Positions 8,235-16,459 of a stretch of DNA of 64,000 nt are shown piece by piece. How positions within the stretch are numbered: position 1 is the stretch's first letter; every line of letters starts with the position of its first letter. The notes beneath the pieces were generated by a model. It did no database searches and was not told the origin of the DNA. It worked only from the letters and a program-made list of their open reading frames with translations. The stretch spans positions 1 through 64,000 of the forward strand of contig JAODBM010000002.1 of assembly GCA_025463985.1 (NCBI GenBank). The letters are read 5' to 3'. Source of the stretch: Acidimicrobiales bacterium. GTDB lineage: Bacteria; Actinomycetota; Acidimicrobiia; Acidimicrobiales; Iamiaceae. A program made the position numbers and the translations under genes.

Positions 8235-9413
8235 CTACTTCCTCGGCAGGCCGAGCACGCGCTCGGCGGCGATGTTTCGCTGGATCTCGTTGGTCCCCGC
8301 GTAGATCGGACCGGACAGCGCGAACTGCCAACCCTTCGACCACGCGCCCTCCAGCTCCGCCTCCGGCCCGAGGAGGTCGAGCGCGGTCTCGTGCAGCGCG
8401 ATGTCCAGCTCGGACCACCAGATCTTCACGAGGCTGGTCTCGGCGCCCGCGGGCTGGCCCGCCACCGTGCGCGTGACCGTCTGCAGCGTCTGCAGCCGGT
8501 ACGCCTCGGCCTCCATCCAGCGCTGCGCGACCCGGTCGCGCAGGGTGGGGTCCACGGCCTCGGGGTCGGCCGCCAGCCGCTCGCGGTAGAGCCCGACGAG
8601 GCGATCGGCGGTCGCGCAGAAGCGCCCCGGCGATCGCAGGGTGAGCCCGCGCTCGGACGACGTCGTGGCCATCGCCACCGCCCACCCCTGCTGCTCGCCG
8701 CCGAGCACCACCCCGCCCGGCAGCGCGTCGTCGGGGAGGAACGCGCCGTCGAAGAACACCTCGGCGAAGCCCTCGTCGCCGTCGAGCCGCCCGAACCCAC
8801 GCACGGTGATGCCGTCGAGGTCCAGCGGCACGAGCAGGTAGGTGAGGCCGTGGTGGCGCTGGCTCTCGGGGTCCGAGCGGAACAGGCCGAACAGGTGCGT
8901 GCAGAACGCGCCTCGGGTGGTCCAGGTCTTCTGGCCGTCGAGGATCCAGCCGCCATCGATCCGCGTGGCCTTGCTGGTGATGGACGCCAGGTCGCTCCCC
9001 GCGTTCGGCTCGCTCCATCCCTGGCACCACCGGTCGTCGCCGCTGGCCATGCGGGGGAGGACGTGGTCCTGCTGCTCGGGCGTGCCGAACTCGAAGATCG
9101 ACGGAGCCAGCAGGAAGATGCCGTTCTGCGTGACCCGCGGCGGACCGCCGAGCCGGTGGTACTCCTCCTCGAACGCCAGCCACTGCCACAGCGACGCGGC
9201 CCGCCCGCCGTAGGCCTCCGGCCACGACACGACCGCCCAGCCCGCGTCGAACAGGGTCCGCTCCCACTCGAGGTGCTGCGCGAACCCTTCCGCGGTGTCA
9301 CCGGAGAGGATGCGACCGCCATGCCGCTCCCGCCAGGCCCGCAGGTTCGCCTCGAGCCAGGCCGCCGCCTCGGCTCGGAACGCCTCCTCGTCCGCCGACC
9401 ACGTCAGGTCCAC
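8235..9413 (-). CDS. fadE31: Acyl-CoA dehydrogenase, FadE31-like
   Basis: A 392-residue acyl-CoA dehydrogenase. It has FDAGWAVVSWPEAYGGR, the flavin-contact region QGWSEPNAGSDLAS, DGQKTWTT, SSERGLTLRSPGRF and the C-terminal IYAGTNEIQRNIAAERVLGLPR. These segments, in particular the Ser-Glu-Arg-Gly and Arg-Ser-Pro pair, match mycobacterial FadE31, an enzyme of steroid ring C/D degradation that works with a second FadE subunit. GTG 9413 is the start because a GGGAG site lies in front of it and earlier codons run through the operator at 9446-9460. It is the first gene of the unit fadE31, short FadE, fadA6. Confidence 0.85.
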   Translation of the reverse strand: MDLTWSADEEAFRAEAAAWLEANLRAWRERHGGRILSGDTAEGFAQHLEWERTLFDAGWAVVSWPEAYGGRAASLWQWLAFEEEYHRLGGPPRVTQNGIFLLAPSIFEFGTPEQQDHVLPRMASGDDRWCQGWSEPNAGSDLASITSKATRIDGGWILDGQKTWTTRGAFCTHLFGLFRSDPESQRHHGLTYLLVPLDLDGITVRGFGRLDGDEGFAEVFFDGAFLPDDALPGGVVLGGEQQGWAVAMATTSSERGLTLRSPGRFCATADRLVGLYRERLAADPEAVDPTLRDRVAQRWMEAEAYRLQTLQTVTRTVAGQPAGAETSLVKIWWSELDIALHETALDLLGPEAELEGAWSKGWQFALSGPIYAGTNEIQRNIAAERVLGLPRK

Positions 9414-9445
9414 GCGTCGCTCCCAGCCATCGCCACCGACACTAT

Positions 9446-9460
9446 CTGACGCCCCGTCAG
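9446..9460. promoter_or_regulatory. TetR-type operator palindrome, site 2
   Basis: CTGACGCCCCGTCAG lies 33 bp upstream of the GTG of the FadE31-like gene. Both half sites are exact; only the 3-bp centre differs from the other copies. Confidence 0.75.
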
Positions 9461-9478
9461 GTCCCCACACCCACAACC

Positions 9479-9625
9479 CGAGGCAATGACGGACCGATCC
9501 GGTTGGTCATTGCCTCGGCTTTCGCGCCGAGGCGATGACTCCCCCGAACGGGAGCTCGTGCCTCCGCAGAAAACCCGAGGCGACCGCGCACCGATCCGGT
9601 GGGTCATTGCCTCCGCCTTCTCGGG
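9479..9625. repeat. Hairpin repeat, family C copies 1 and 2
   Basis: Copy 1 has arms CGAGGCAATGAC (9479-9490) and GTCATTGCCTCG (9506-9517) around a core containing ACCGATCCGGTT. A degenerate second copy with the same core (ACCGATCCGGTGGGTCATTG) runs from 9574 to 9625 and abuts the stop of ipdC. Copy 3 is at 49503-49560. Confidence 0.8.
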
Positions 9626-10687
9626 TCACCCGTGGAGGCGGGCGAGGGTGGCGCGGGCGTCGGTGATGATGCGGTCGACGAGCTGGGCGACGGTGGGCAG
9701 CTCGGCGATCACGCCGGTGACCTGGCCGGTGGGCAGCACCCCGATGGTCGGGTCGCCGTCGACCAGCGCGGCCTTGACCAGCATCGGTGCGTTCGCGGCC
9801 ATCGCGAGCTGGCTCCACGACAGGTCCTGGCTCTTGCGCATCGCCAGCCCCTCGCGCACGAGATCCGGCATCGACGTGTGGGTGACCTTGCGGAGCTCGA
9901 GCGCGTTGCGGACCGCGCGTGGCAGGCGGGTGACGATCGACGAGGCCTCCAGCGCCGCGACCAGCTCGGTGCGGATCACGCGCTGGGGTGCGCCGTCGAG
10001 CGCGGTCGTGACCACCGTGTCGAACACCGTGGCGTCGAGGTAGCGGTCCTTGATGCGCTCGGGGACCCGGCTCTCCTGCGTGAGCAGGAACCGGGTGCCC
10101 ATGGCGATGCCGTCGGCGCCGTACGCCAACGCCGCGACCAGGCCCCGCCCGTCGTGGAAGCCACCGGCGCCAAGCACCGGGATCTCGGCCGCCACCGCGT
10201 CGCACACCTGGGGCAGCAGCAGCGACGTCGGCACCGAGCCGGTGTGGCCTCCGCCCTCGCTGCCCTGCGCGATCACGGCGTCGACCCCGAAGTCGAGCAT
10301 CTTCTCGGCGTGCCGGGCGGCTCCGACGGTGGGGATCGCGAGGGCGCCCGCGTCGTGCAGCCGGCTGACCACGTCCTTCGAGGGCGCGCCCGCGAACGAG
10401 ACCACCCGCACGCCCGCGTCGACCACGAACCGCAGCCGCTCGGCGAGCCCGGGCTGGTCGGGCCGGACGTTCACGCCGAACGGGTTGGCCGTGCGCTCCT
10501 TGACCTCGTGCACGGCGTCGCGCATCTGGTCGAACGTCATCGTGACCGCAGCCAGGATCCCCAGTCCGCCGGCCTCGCTCGTCGCCGCGGTCAGGCGAGC
10601 CCCCGACACCCAGCCCATGCCCGTCTGCACGATCGGGTGCCGCACGCCGGCCAGCTCGCAGAAGCGCGTGTGCAGTGGGTCGGACAT
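9626..10687 (-). CDS. ipdC: IpdC, nitronate-monooxygenase-type flavoprotein of steroid ring C/D degradation
   Basis: A 353-residue TIM-barrel flavoprotein of the nitronate monooxygenase/2-nitropropane dioxygenase family. It begins with HPIVQTGMGWVSGARL and contains AATSEAGGLGILAA, NPFGVNVRPDQPG, the phosphate loop AQGSEGGGHTG, PVLGAGGFHDGRG and GADGIAMGTRFL. In mycobacteria the gene after ipdB encodes such a protein (IpdC), a flavin-dependent reductase of the HIP pathway. Here it likewise follows ipdB, 66 bp away. ATG 10687 has a GGAGGA ribosome-binding site. Order and similarity together make the assignment strong, though the reaction is inferred. Confidence 0.87.
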   Translation of the reverse strand: MSDPLHTRFCELAGVRHPIVQTGMGWVSGARLTAATSEAGGLGILAAVTMTFDQMRDAVHEVKERTANPFGVNVRPDQPGLAERLRFVVDAGVRVVSFAGAPSKDVVSRLHDAGALAIPTVGAARHAEKMLDFGVDAVIAQGSEGGGHTGSVPTSLLLPQVCDAVAAEIPVLGAGGFHDGRGLVAALAYGADGIAMGTRFLLTQESRVPERIKDRYLDATVFDTVVTTALDGAPQRVIRTELVAALEASSIVTRLPRAVRNALELRKVTHTSMPDLVREGLAMRKSQDLSWSQLAMAANAPMLVKAALVDGDPTIGVLPTGQVTGVIAELPTVAQLVDRIITDARATLARLHG

Positions 10688-10753
10688 CCGTGGCTCCTCC
10701 GCGTTCAGGCCCGCCGACCGGCCCATGATGGCCGCGCCGGCACGCCATCTCGA

Positions 10754-11521
10754 TCAGGTGGGGGTGGGGACCTCGCGCTCACGGGTGCCGTCAGGGTCGA
10801 TGACCTCGCGGAGCAGGCGGAGCTCGTCGTCGGTGGGCAGTCGGCTCTCGGGGACCTCGTCGGGGACGACCAGGTCGAAGCCGGTCGCCGCCCGCACCTC
10901 GTCGACGGTCACGCCGGGGTGCACCGAGCGCAGGCGCATGCGGTGGTCGGCCGTCTCGAAGTCGAACACGCCGAGGTTCGAGACCACCCGGCGAACCTCA
11001 TGGAAGCGGGCGGCCACCGGCCCCAGCTCGGCGGCGCGGTCGTAGCCGATGCCCGCCACCAGGTCGACATGCTCGACGAAGACCTTCGGACCGTGGCTCG
11101 GGACCCAGTACGAGGTCGTGTCGTTGATCGTGTTGCCGGGCGCCCCCCGGAACCCGAGCAGCTGGACCTTCGGGCGCTGGGGGTCGTCGCCCAGCGCGGC
11201 GATGTTCTGGTTGCCGTACTGGTCGACCTGGGTGGCGCCCATCATCACGTGGCGCCGGCCGCTCCAGACCACGTCGAACATGCGGCGGTACGGGTTCCAC
11301 GTCTCGAACACCCGCTCGTCGGGGTCGGGGACCGCCGCGTCGTTGGCGATGAGCGCGGCCTCACCGTCGGTCATCATCAGGTCGGGCGCGAAGCTGGCCC
11401 GGGCCAGCCGCCCCCCGATCATCGGGATGGTGCCGATGGGGTTGGCCAGCCGCTCGCCGTCGCCCCGGAAGCACTCGGCCACCGCCACCGCGCAGATGTC
11501 GGCACGCGTGATGTCGCTCAC
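10754..11521 (-). CDS. ipdB: IpdB, COCHEA-CoA hydrolase beta subunit
   Basis: A 255-residue member of the class I CoA-transferase beta-subunit fold. It has RADICAVAVAECFRGDGE, an IPMIGGRLAR segment, the MTDGEAALI region, MFDVVWSGRRHVMMGATQVDQYGN and LLGFRGAPGNTIND. With IpdA it forms the heteromer that hydrolyses ring C of the steroid-derived CoA ester COCHEA-CoA, a reaction that departs from ordinary CoA transfer. The GTG start overlaps the TGA of ipdA (GTGA), so translation is coupled, as expected for a fixed-ratio complex. Confidence 0.9.
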   Translation of the reverse strand: MSDITRADICAVAVAECFRGDGERLANPIGTIPMIGGRLARASFAPDLMMTDGEAALIANDAAVPDPDERVFETWNPYRRMFDVVWSGRRHVMMGATQVDQYGNQNIAALGDDPQRPKVQLLGFRGAPGNTINDTTSYWVPSHGPKVFVEHVDLVAGIGYDRAAELGPVAARFHEVRRVVSNLGVFDFETADHRMRLRSVHPGVTVDEVRAATGFDLVVPDEVPESRLPTDDELRLLREVIDPDGTREREVPTPT

Positions 11522-12450
11522 GCCGAGGCCCCCCCGCCGTCGCCGGGTCGGGCCGCCAGGGCCGCCTGGTACGCGGCCTCGTCGGGGAAGGCCAACCAGT
11601 CCGAGCGGAACGCCGGCCACGCGTCACCCCCGGCCTTCGCGTAGGAGGACTGGAACGCCTCGTCCCGCCCGTAGTCGGGGTCGCAGGACGTGGGGTGGGC
11701 GCCGTTCGGTGCCTCGACGACGCCGTCGACGAACAGGCGGCTGATCCGGCAGCGGGTGATGTCGCCCGCCGCGCCGAGGAGCTGCTCGGTCGCCACGATC
11801 CGCTCGACGGAGACGAACGCCTGGTCGGCCGCCTCGAGCATGAGGTCGTCGAAGTAGAGGTCGGGCCCGGTGAAGGCGGCGTTGCCGCGGGCGTCGCCCA
11901 CGTTGAGGTGGCAGAGCGCGGCGTCGAGATGGATCGCCGGCTGCGCGACCAGCTCCTCGCCCTCGCCCCCGTCGGGACCGGGGTACGGCGAGCGCACGGT
12001 CCGCAGGTCGGGGTTGACCCGGAACAGGTCCGAACCGAGCCCGACCCGCGTCGGCAGGAACGGCACCCGCCATGCCGCCGCCTGCAAGCCGAGCAGGAGC
12101 ATCCCCTCGTCGACCTCGGTGCAGGTGATGGCACCGGACTGCCGGGCCGCCCGGAAGTGCGGCTCGAGCGGGATCGAGTCGAGCGACACGAACGCGAACG
12201 TGAGCCGCGAGACCTTCCCCGCCGCGCAGAGCATGCCGACGTCGGGTCCGCCGTAGGAGACCAGGTGCAGGTCGTCGATGTCGCTGCGCAGCAAGGCCCG
12301 CACGAGCGACATCGGCTTGCGGCGGCTGGCCCAACCCCCGATGCCCACCGTCATGCCCGATCGGAGTCGCCCCACGACCTCGTCCTCGGTCAGCAGCTTC
12401 TCCGCCGGCGCGGCCGGCGCCGCCGGCGCATCGTTCGTCACCGCGGTCAC
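11518..12450 (-). CDS. ipdA: IpdA, COCHEA-CoA hydrolase alpha subunit
   Basis: A 310-residue CoA-transferase alpha-type subunit. The conserved GMTVGIGGWASRRKPMSLVRALL loop is near residues 30-53, followed by LHLVSYGGPDVGMLCAAGKV, TFAFVSLDSIPLEPHFRAA, EVDEGMLLLGLQAAA and PFLPTRVGLGSDL. This is the usual domain order of IpdA, the partner of IpdB in steroid ring C opening. An Ala/Pro-rich N-terminal tail of about 15 residues is unusual. GTG 12450 overlaps the TGA of echA20 and the gene's own stop overlaps the start of ipdB, so three genes are chained by 4-bp overlaps. GTG 12441 is an alternative start. Confidence 0.9.
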   Translation of the reverse strand: MTAVTNDAPAAPAAPAEKLLTEDEVVGRLRSGMTVGIGGWASRRKPMSLVRALLRSDIDDLHLVSYGGPDVGMLCAAGKVSRLTFAFVSLDSIPLEPHFRAARQSGAITCTEVDEGMLLLGLQAAAWRVPFLPTRVGLGSDLFRVNPDLRTVRSPYPGPDGGEGEELVAQPAIHLDAALCHLNVGDARGNAAFTGPDLYFDDLMLEAADQAFVSVERIVATEQLLGAAGDITRCRISRLFVDGVVEAPNGAHPTSCDPDYGRDEAFQSSYAKAGGDAWPAFRSDWLAFPDEAAYQAALAARPGDGGGASA

Positions 12451-13208
12451 CGGTCGACCTCCAGGTCGGTCTTGGCGACGAAGGCGTCGCGGTGCTCGTC
12501 GGCCACGCCGGAGAGGTTCAGCTCGAACGTGAACCCTTGCTCGAAGCGGTACGAGCGCTTCACGTCCCAGGGGTCGATGCCGTTGAGCGACTCCTTGGCG
12601 GCGCGGATCACGGTGGGCGACTTGGCGGCGATGACCCCGGCGACACGCAGTGCGGCGGCCCGCAGCTCGGCGGCCGGCACCACCTCGAGGACCGAGCCGA
12701 ACGCGTGCAGCTCGGCGGCCGAGGCCGTGGCCGACGTGTACACCATCGCCCGCATCTTGTGCTGCGGCACGAGTCGGCTGAGGTGGGTGGCCGCCCCCAG
12801 CGCGCCTCGGTCGACCTCGGGCAGGCCGAACGTCGCGTCGTCGGCGGCGACGATCACGTCGGCGTTGCCGGCCAGGCCGATGCCGCCGCCGAGGCAGTGC
12901 CCGTTGACCGCGGCGACGACCGGCACCGCGCACTCGTAGATCGCGGCGAAGGCCTGCGCACACCCCCGGTTCGCACCGAGGAGCGCGGCGAACCCCTCGG
13001 TCGCCTGCATCTCCTTGATGTCGACGCCGGCGTTGAACCCGCGGCCCTCGGCGCGCAGCACCAGGACCCGCACGTCATCGCGCTCTCCGAGGTCGCGCAC
13101 CGTGCGGGCCAGCTCGAACCACCCCGCCACGGTGAGCGCGTTGACCGGCGGATTGTCCATGACGACCTCGGCGATGCCGCCGCCGTCGACGGAGGAGGTG
13201 ATGCCCAT
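12447..13208 (-). CDS. echA20: EchA20, enoyl-CoA hydratase-family ring D hydrolase
   Basis: A 253-residue crotonase-fold protein strongly resembling mycobacterial EchA20, which hydrolyses ring D of a bicyclic steroid-derived CoA ester just before IpdAB acts. Diagnostic segments are NPPVNALTVAGWF, LRAEGRGFNAGVDIKEMQ, ECAVPVVAAVNGHCLGGGIGL, FGLPEVDRGALGAATHLSRL, and the C-terminal RFEQGFTFELNLSGVADEH. The oxyanion-hole residues Ala-Gly-Val-Asp and Gly-Gly-Gly are present. It is the first gene of the echA20-ipdA-ipdB-ipdC unit and is divergent from an SDR gene, the same order as in Mycobacterium. Confidence 0.92.
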   Translation of the reverse strand: MGITSSVDGGGIAEVVMDNPPVNALTVAGWFELARTVRDLGERDDVRVLVLRAEGRGFNAGVDIKEMQATEGFAALLGANRGCAQAFAAIYECAVPVVAAVNGHCLGGGIGLAGNADVIVAADDATFGLPEVDRGALGAATHLSRLVPQHKMRAMVYTSATASAAELHAFGSVLEVVPAAELRAAALRVAGVIAAKSPTVIRAAKESLNGIDPWDVKRSYRFEQGFTFELNLSGVADEHRDAFVAKTDLEVDR

Positions 13209-13263
13209 CGGCTGCTTTCTGGCTAGGGGCGAGCGCCGAACGCGACGACCGGTTGGTGTAAAC

Positions 13264-13278
13264 CTGACTGAGCGTCAG
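13264..13278. promoter_or_regulatory. TetR-type operator palindrome, site 3
   Basis: CTGACTGAGCGTCAG lies between divergent echA20 (start 13208) and the SDR gene (start 13323). One half-site position differs from consensus (T for G). It could control both directions. Confidence 0.7.
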
Positions 13279-13322
13279 GAAATCTGGCGGTCACCGTAGC
13301 CGACCCTGTCGCGGGAGCTCAC

Positions 13323-14081
13323 ATGGCCATCACCATCGACCTGAGCGGCCGAGTCGCCCTCGTGACCGGGGGTGGTCGGGGCGTCGGCCGCGGCATCACC
13401 GACCGGTTGCGCGACGCCGGCGCGACGGTCGTCGTGTGCGGCCGCAGCACCCCGGAGGACCTCCCCGACGGCGTGACGTTCATCGCCGCGGACGTGCGCG
13501 ACCCGGCCGCGGCGAGCGACGCGGTCGACCGCGTCGTCGCCGAGCACGGCCACCTCGACGTGGCGGTGAACAACGCCGGGGGCTCGCCCGGCGCCGACGC
13601 GGCCACCGCGTCGGCCCGCTTCAGCGAGAAGGTCGTCGCGCTCAACCTGACCGCCGCGCTCCACGTCGCTCAGGCGGCGAACCGGGTCATGCAGGTCCAG
13701 CCCGATGGCGGGTCGATCGTCAACGTCTCCAGCCTCTCGGGGATGCGACCGTCTCCCGGCACGGCCGCGTACGGCGCGGCCAAGGCCGGCCTCATCAGCC
13801 TCACGCAGAGCCTGGCCATGGAGTGGGCCCCGAGGGTGCGGATGAACGCGGTCTCGGCCGGCACGGTGCGCACGCAGGTGTTCGACGCCTACTGGGGTGG
13901 CCCCGAAGGGGCAGCCGCCATGGCCGCGGCCGTCCCGCTCGGTCGGGTGGCCGAGCCCGCCGATGTCGGCAACGCGGTCGTCTGGCTGGTCAGCGACCTC
14001 GCTTCGTTCGTCAGCGGAGCCAACGTCGTGGTCCACGGCGGCGGCGAGCGCCTCGAGCTCCACCGCTTCCAGGAGGGCTGA
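13323..14081 (+). CDS. SDR family oxidoreductase (Rv3549c-like position)
   Basis: A 252-residue short-chain dehydrogenase: VTGGGRGVGRG near residue 13, NNAG near 85, NVSSLSG with the catalytic Ser, and YGAAKAG with Tyr-Lys. The C-terminus carries SGANVVVHGGGER. A homologous SDR is divergent from echA20 in mycobacteria (Rv3549c), so position as well as sequence suggests a steroid hydroxyacyl-CoA dehydrogenase. The precise substrate is unknown. It shares the operator region at 13264 with echA20. Confidence 0.88.
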   Translation: MAITIDLSGRVALVTGGGRGVGRGITDRLRDAGATVVVCGRSTPEDLPDGVTFIAADVRDPAAASDAVDRVVAEHGHLDVAVNNAGGSPGADAATASARFSEKVVALNLTAALHVAQAANRVMQVQPDGGSIVNVSSLSGMRPSPGTAAYGAAKAGLISLTQSLAMEWAPRVRMNAVSAGTVRTQVFDAYWGGPEGAAAMAAAVPLGRVAEPADVGNAVVWLVSDLASFVSGANVVVHGGGERLELHRFQEG

Positions 14082-14149
14082 GCGGCGCGCTCAGGTCACT
14101 GGCCGCTGGCGAGCACGCCGTTGACACCGGGCCCGGTGCACGCTCGGGC

Positions 14150-15292
14150 TCAGGCGAACGGTCCGCCAGGAGCGGCGTAGGCAACCTCGCCTGCGACGAG
14201 CGTGGCGACCACCTCGAGGTCGGGGGTGAGCACGGCGACGTCGGCGCGGGCGCCCGGTGCGAGGGTGCCGCGACTCGGGTCGTCGAGCAGGGCGGCGGGG
14301 GACGCGGACGCGGCCTGCACCGCCGCGGCCACCGAGCAGCCCGTCATGCCGATCAGGTTGCGGACGGCTTGGTCGAGCGACAGCTTGCTGCCGGCGAGCG
14401 TGCCGTCGGCCAGCCGGACGTCGGTCTCGGTGACCACGATCTCGGCGTTGCCGAGCCGATGGACGCCGGGCGGCTGACCCAGCGCGGCCACGGCGTCCGT
14501 GACCAGCGTCAGTCGCGGCCCAGCGGCCCGCCACGCGAGGTCGACGACCCGCGCCGCGACGTGCACGCCGTCCGCGATCACCCCCACGTGGAGGCGCTCG
14601 TCGGTCAACGCCACGCCCACCAGCCCCGGGCCGCGGTGGTGGAGCGGCGCCATCGCGTTGAAGAGGTGCGTGACCCAGGCCGCGCCCGCCTCGACGGCCG
14701 CCTCCGCGACCGCGGCGTCGGCGTCGCTATGACCGATCGAGACCACGACGCCCCGGCCGGCCAGGTCGGCGATCAGCTCAAGGGCGCCCGGCAGCTCGGG
14801 CGCGAGCGTGACGATCGCGACGCCGCCCTCGCGTGACCACCCCGCGGCCTCGGTCAGCGACGGCGTCCGCAGCAGGCCGCGCGGGTGGGCGCCGCGGCGC
14901 GCCGGCGCCAGGAACGGGCCCTCGAGGTGCAGCCCGACCGGCACGGCGCCCACCCAGCCCTCCGGCGGTCCGGCCTGCAGGGCGGCCAGCGCCCGGTCGA
15001 CGACGCCGACCGGCGTGGAGACGATCGTCGGCGCCCACGCCGTGACGCCCCAACGCGTGAGCGCGGCGCCGAGCTCCCACAGGCGCTCGGGCGTGGAGGC
15101 GAGATCGATCCCGATGCCACCGTTGCACTGCAGGTCGACCAGCCCGGGCACGACCAGCAGCCCCCGCACGTCGTGCTCCTGTGCGTCCGTCGGCGGGCCG
15201 ACCGCCACCCGTCCATGGACGAGCGCAAGGTCGCCGTCCCACCAGCCCTCGGGCCCGAGCACCCGCCCGCCCCGCAGCACCGCGTCGCTCAT
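14150..15292 (-). CDS. nagA: N-acetylglucosamine-6-phosphate deacetylase
   Basis: A 380-residue amidohydrolase-superfamily enzyme that deacetylates GlcNAc-6-phosphate in amino-sugar recycling. Seen in order are the N-terminal VVPGLVDLQCNGG, the metal ligand Glu in HLEGPFLAP, His in GHSDAD, His in VTHLFNAMAPLHHRGPG, the catalytic Asp in LVTDAV, and a C-terminal small beta domain with GTLAPGARADVAVL. All canonical ligands are present and the length is normal. ATG 15292 is chosen over an upstream in-frame codon because homologues begin just before the beta domain. No nagB or transporter lies next to it. Confidence 0.93.
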   Translation of the reverse strand: MSDAVLRGGRVLGPEGWWDGDLALVHGRVAVGPPTDAQEHDVRGLLVVPGLVDLQCNGGIGIDLASTPERLWELGAALTRWGVTAWAPTIVSTPVGVVDRALAALQAGPPEGWVGAVPVGLHLEGPFLAPARRGAHPRGLLRTPSLTEAAGWSREGGVAIVTLAPELPGALELIADLAGRGVVVSIGHSDADAAVAEAAVEAGAAWVTHLFNAMAPLHHRGPGLVGVALTDERLHVGVIADGVHVAARVVDLAWRAAGPRLTLVTDAVAALGQPPGVHRLGNAEIVVTETDVRLADGTLAGSKLSLDQAVRNLIGMTGCSVAAAVQAASASPAALLDDPSRGTLAPGARADVAVLTPDLEVVATLVAGEVAYAAPGGPFA

Positions 15293-15358
15293 GGCGCCTT
15301 GTTCTACTGCCACGGCGCCCGCACCCCGTCGCCAGCGCGGCCGGCGGCGCCGAGCGAG

Positions 15359-15850
15359 CTACAAGCCGCCGTCCTCCAGCAGGTAGCCGCGGCTGCGGAC
15401 GGTGCGGATGGCCAGCCCGAGCGGCGCCAACCGGCGGCGGAGCCGCACGATGTGGACGTCGAGGACGTTGCGGCCCGGCATGCCGTCCGGCCAACCGGCG
15501 CGCGCCAGGCTCTCCCGGCTCACGACGGCCCGGTAGCGGTCCAGCAGCGCCCCCGTCAGCCGGTACTCCACCGGCGGGAGCGACACCCAGCGGCCGCCGT
15601 GGCGCAGCAGCCCGGCCTCGTCCAGCTCGGGCTCCTTGCCGAGCACGGCCTGCGCCCGGTCGGAGAGGACCCGGATGCGCACCTGGATGTCCTCCTCGGA
15701 CGCGGGCACCCGCACCCAGTCCTCCAGCGCGTCGGTCGGCAGCGGGGGCCGAACCTCCTCCCCGACCAGCACCAAGCGGGCCACGCCGAGTCCCCTCAGC
15801 TCGTCGAGCTTGATCTCCTCGGCCGGCCACCGTACGAGCTCGACGTCCAT
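15359..15850 (-). CDS. Winged-helix transcriptional regulator (OmpR-type DNA-binding domain)
   Basis: A 163-residue protein. Residues from about 90 to the end form an OmpR/PhoB-type winged helix: VSLPPVEYRLTGALLDRYRAVVSRESLARAGWP, NVLDVHIVRLRRRLAPLGL and IRTVRSRGYLLE. The first 85 residues are too short and lack the Asp pocket of a normal receiver domain, so it is unlikely to be a phosphorylated response regulator. What it controls is unknown. The gene ends about 70 bp from the nagA start and is transcribed in the same direction. Confidence 0.8.
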   Translation of the reverse strand: MDVELVRWPAEEIKLDELRGLGVARLVLVGEEVRPPLPTDALEDWVRVPASEEDIQVRIRVLSDRAQAVLGKEPELDEAGLLRHGGRWVSLPPVEYRLTGALLDRYRAVVSRESLARAGWPDGMPGRNVLDVHIVRLRRRLAPLGLAIRTVRSRGYLLEDGGL

Positions 15851-15980
15851 GGACGGGAAGGTACGGACACAAGGTTTCGTCCTTGTTTCGCCTCGGTGAC
15901 GGCCTGCACAAGCCGTTTCCGGCGCTCGAGCGCATCGTGCCCCGGCCATCGTGACGTCGCGGTAACGTGAGGCGCTGTAT

Positions 15981-15995
15981 CTGACGGACCGTCAG
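15981..15995. promoter_or_regulatory. TetR-type operator palindrome, site 4
   Basis: CTGACGGACCGTCAG, the exact consensus, ends 8 bp before the ATG of the DUF35 gene and overlaps its AGGAG ribosome-binding site, so a bound repressor would block transcription close to the start. Confidence 0.8.
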
Positions 15996-16003
15996 GAGTT
16001 GGG

Positions 16004-16459
16004 ATGACGAGAACACGGGTGCCGGCCCTCGGGGCCGAGGGGTGGTTCACGCTCGACGCCGAGACGCCGGCCCTCCTGGGCGACCGCTGCACGGCCTGTG
16101 GGAGCTACGCCTTCCCACCGGCCGGTTCGTTCTGCCGCAACCCCCGGTGCGCGAGCACGGCGTTCGCCACCGTGCCGCTGTCGCGGCGCGGCAAGGTGTG
16201 GAGCTACACCGACGCCCAGTACGCGCCACCCAGCCCCTACGTCGCCCCGCAGGAGGGGCACGTGCCCTTCTGCATCGCGGCGGTCGAGCTGGCCGAGGAG
16301 GGCCTCGTCGTGCTGGGCCAAGTCGTCGCCGGCGTCACGGTCGACGACCTGCAGGTCGGCACCGAGGTCGAGGTCGTGCTCGACACGCTGTTCAGCGACG
16401 AGGACCACGACCACCTGATCTGGAAGTGGCGCCCGGTCGCCGCGGGAGGAGCAGGCTGA
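16004..16459 (+). CDS. DUF35 OB-fold protein with zinc ribbon
   Basis: A 151-residue protein of the DUF35 family. A rubredoxin-like zinc ribbon (CTACG and FCRNPRCAS, about residues 31-51) is followed by an OB-fold with GKVWSYTDAQYAP and PFCIAAVELAEEGLVVLGQVVAG. Such proteins bind acyl-CoA substrates and act as obligate partners of thiolase-like lipid-transfer proteins. In steroid side-chain cleavage the DUF35 domain of ChsH2 supports the aldolase Ltp2. Its stop overlaps the ATG of the thiolase-like gene (TGATG), which supports a complex of the two products. Confidence 0.9.
   Translation: MTRTRVPALGAEGWFTLDAETPALLGDRCTACGSYAFPPAGSFCRNPRCASTAFATVPLSRRGKVWSYTDAQYAPPSPYVAPQEGHVPFCIAAVELAEEGLVVLGQVVAGVTVDDLQVGTEVEVVLDTLFSDEDHDHLIWKWRPVAAGGAG

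Noticed and set aside
5935-8304. A 789-codon plus-strand frame over fadA6 and the short FadE
   Set aside because: Antisense shadow of two intact catalytic genes; its product has no recognisable motif and a composition typical of complement translation.
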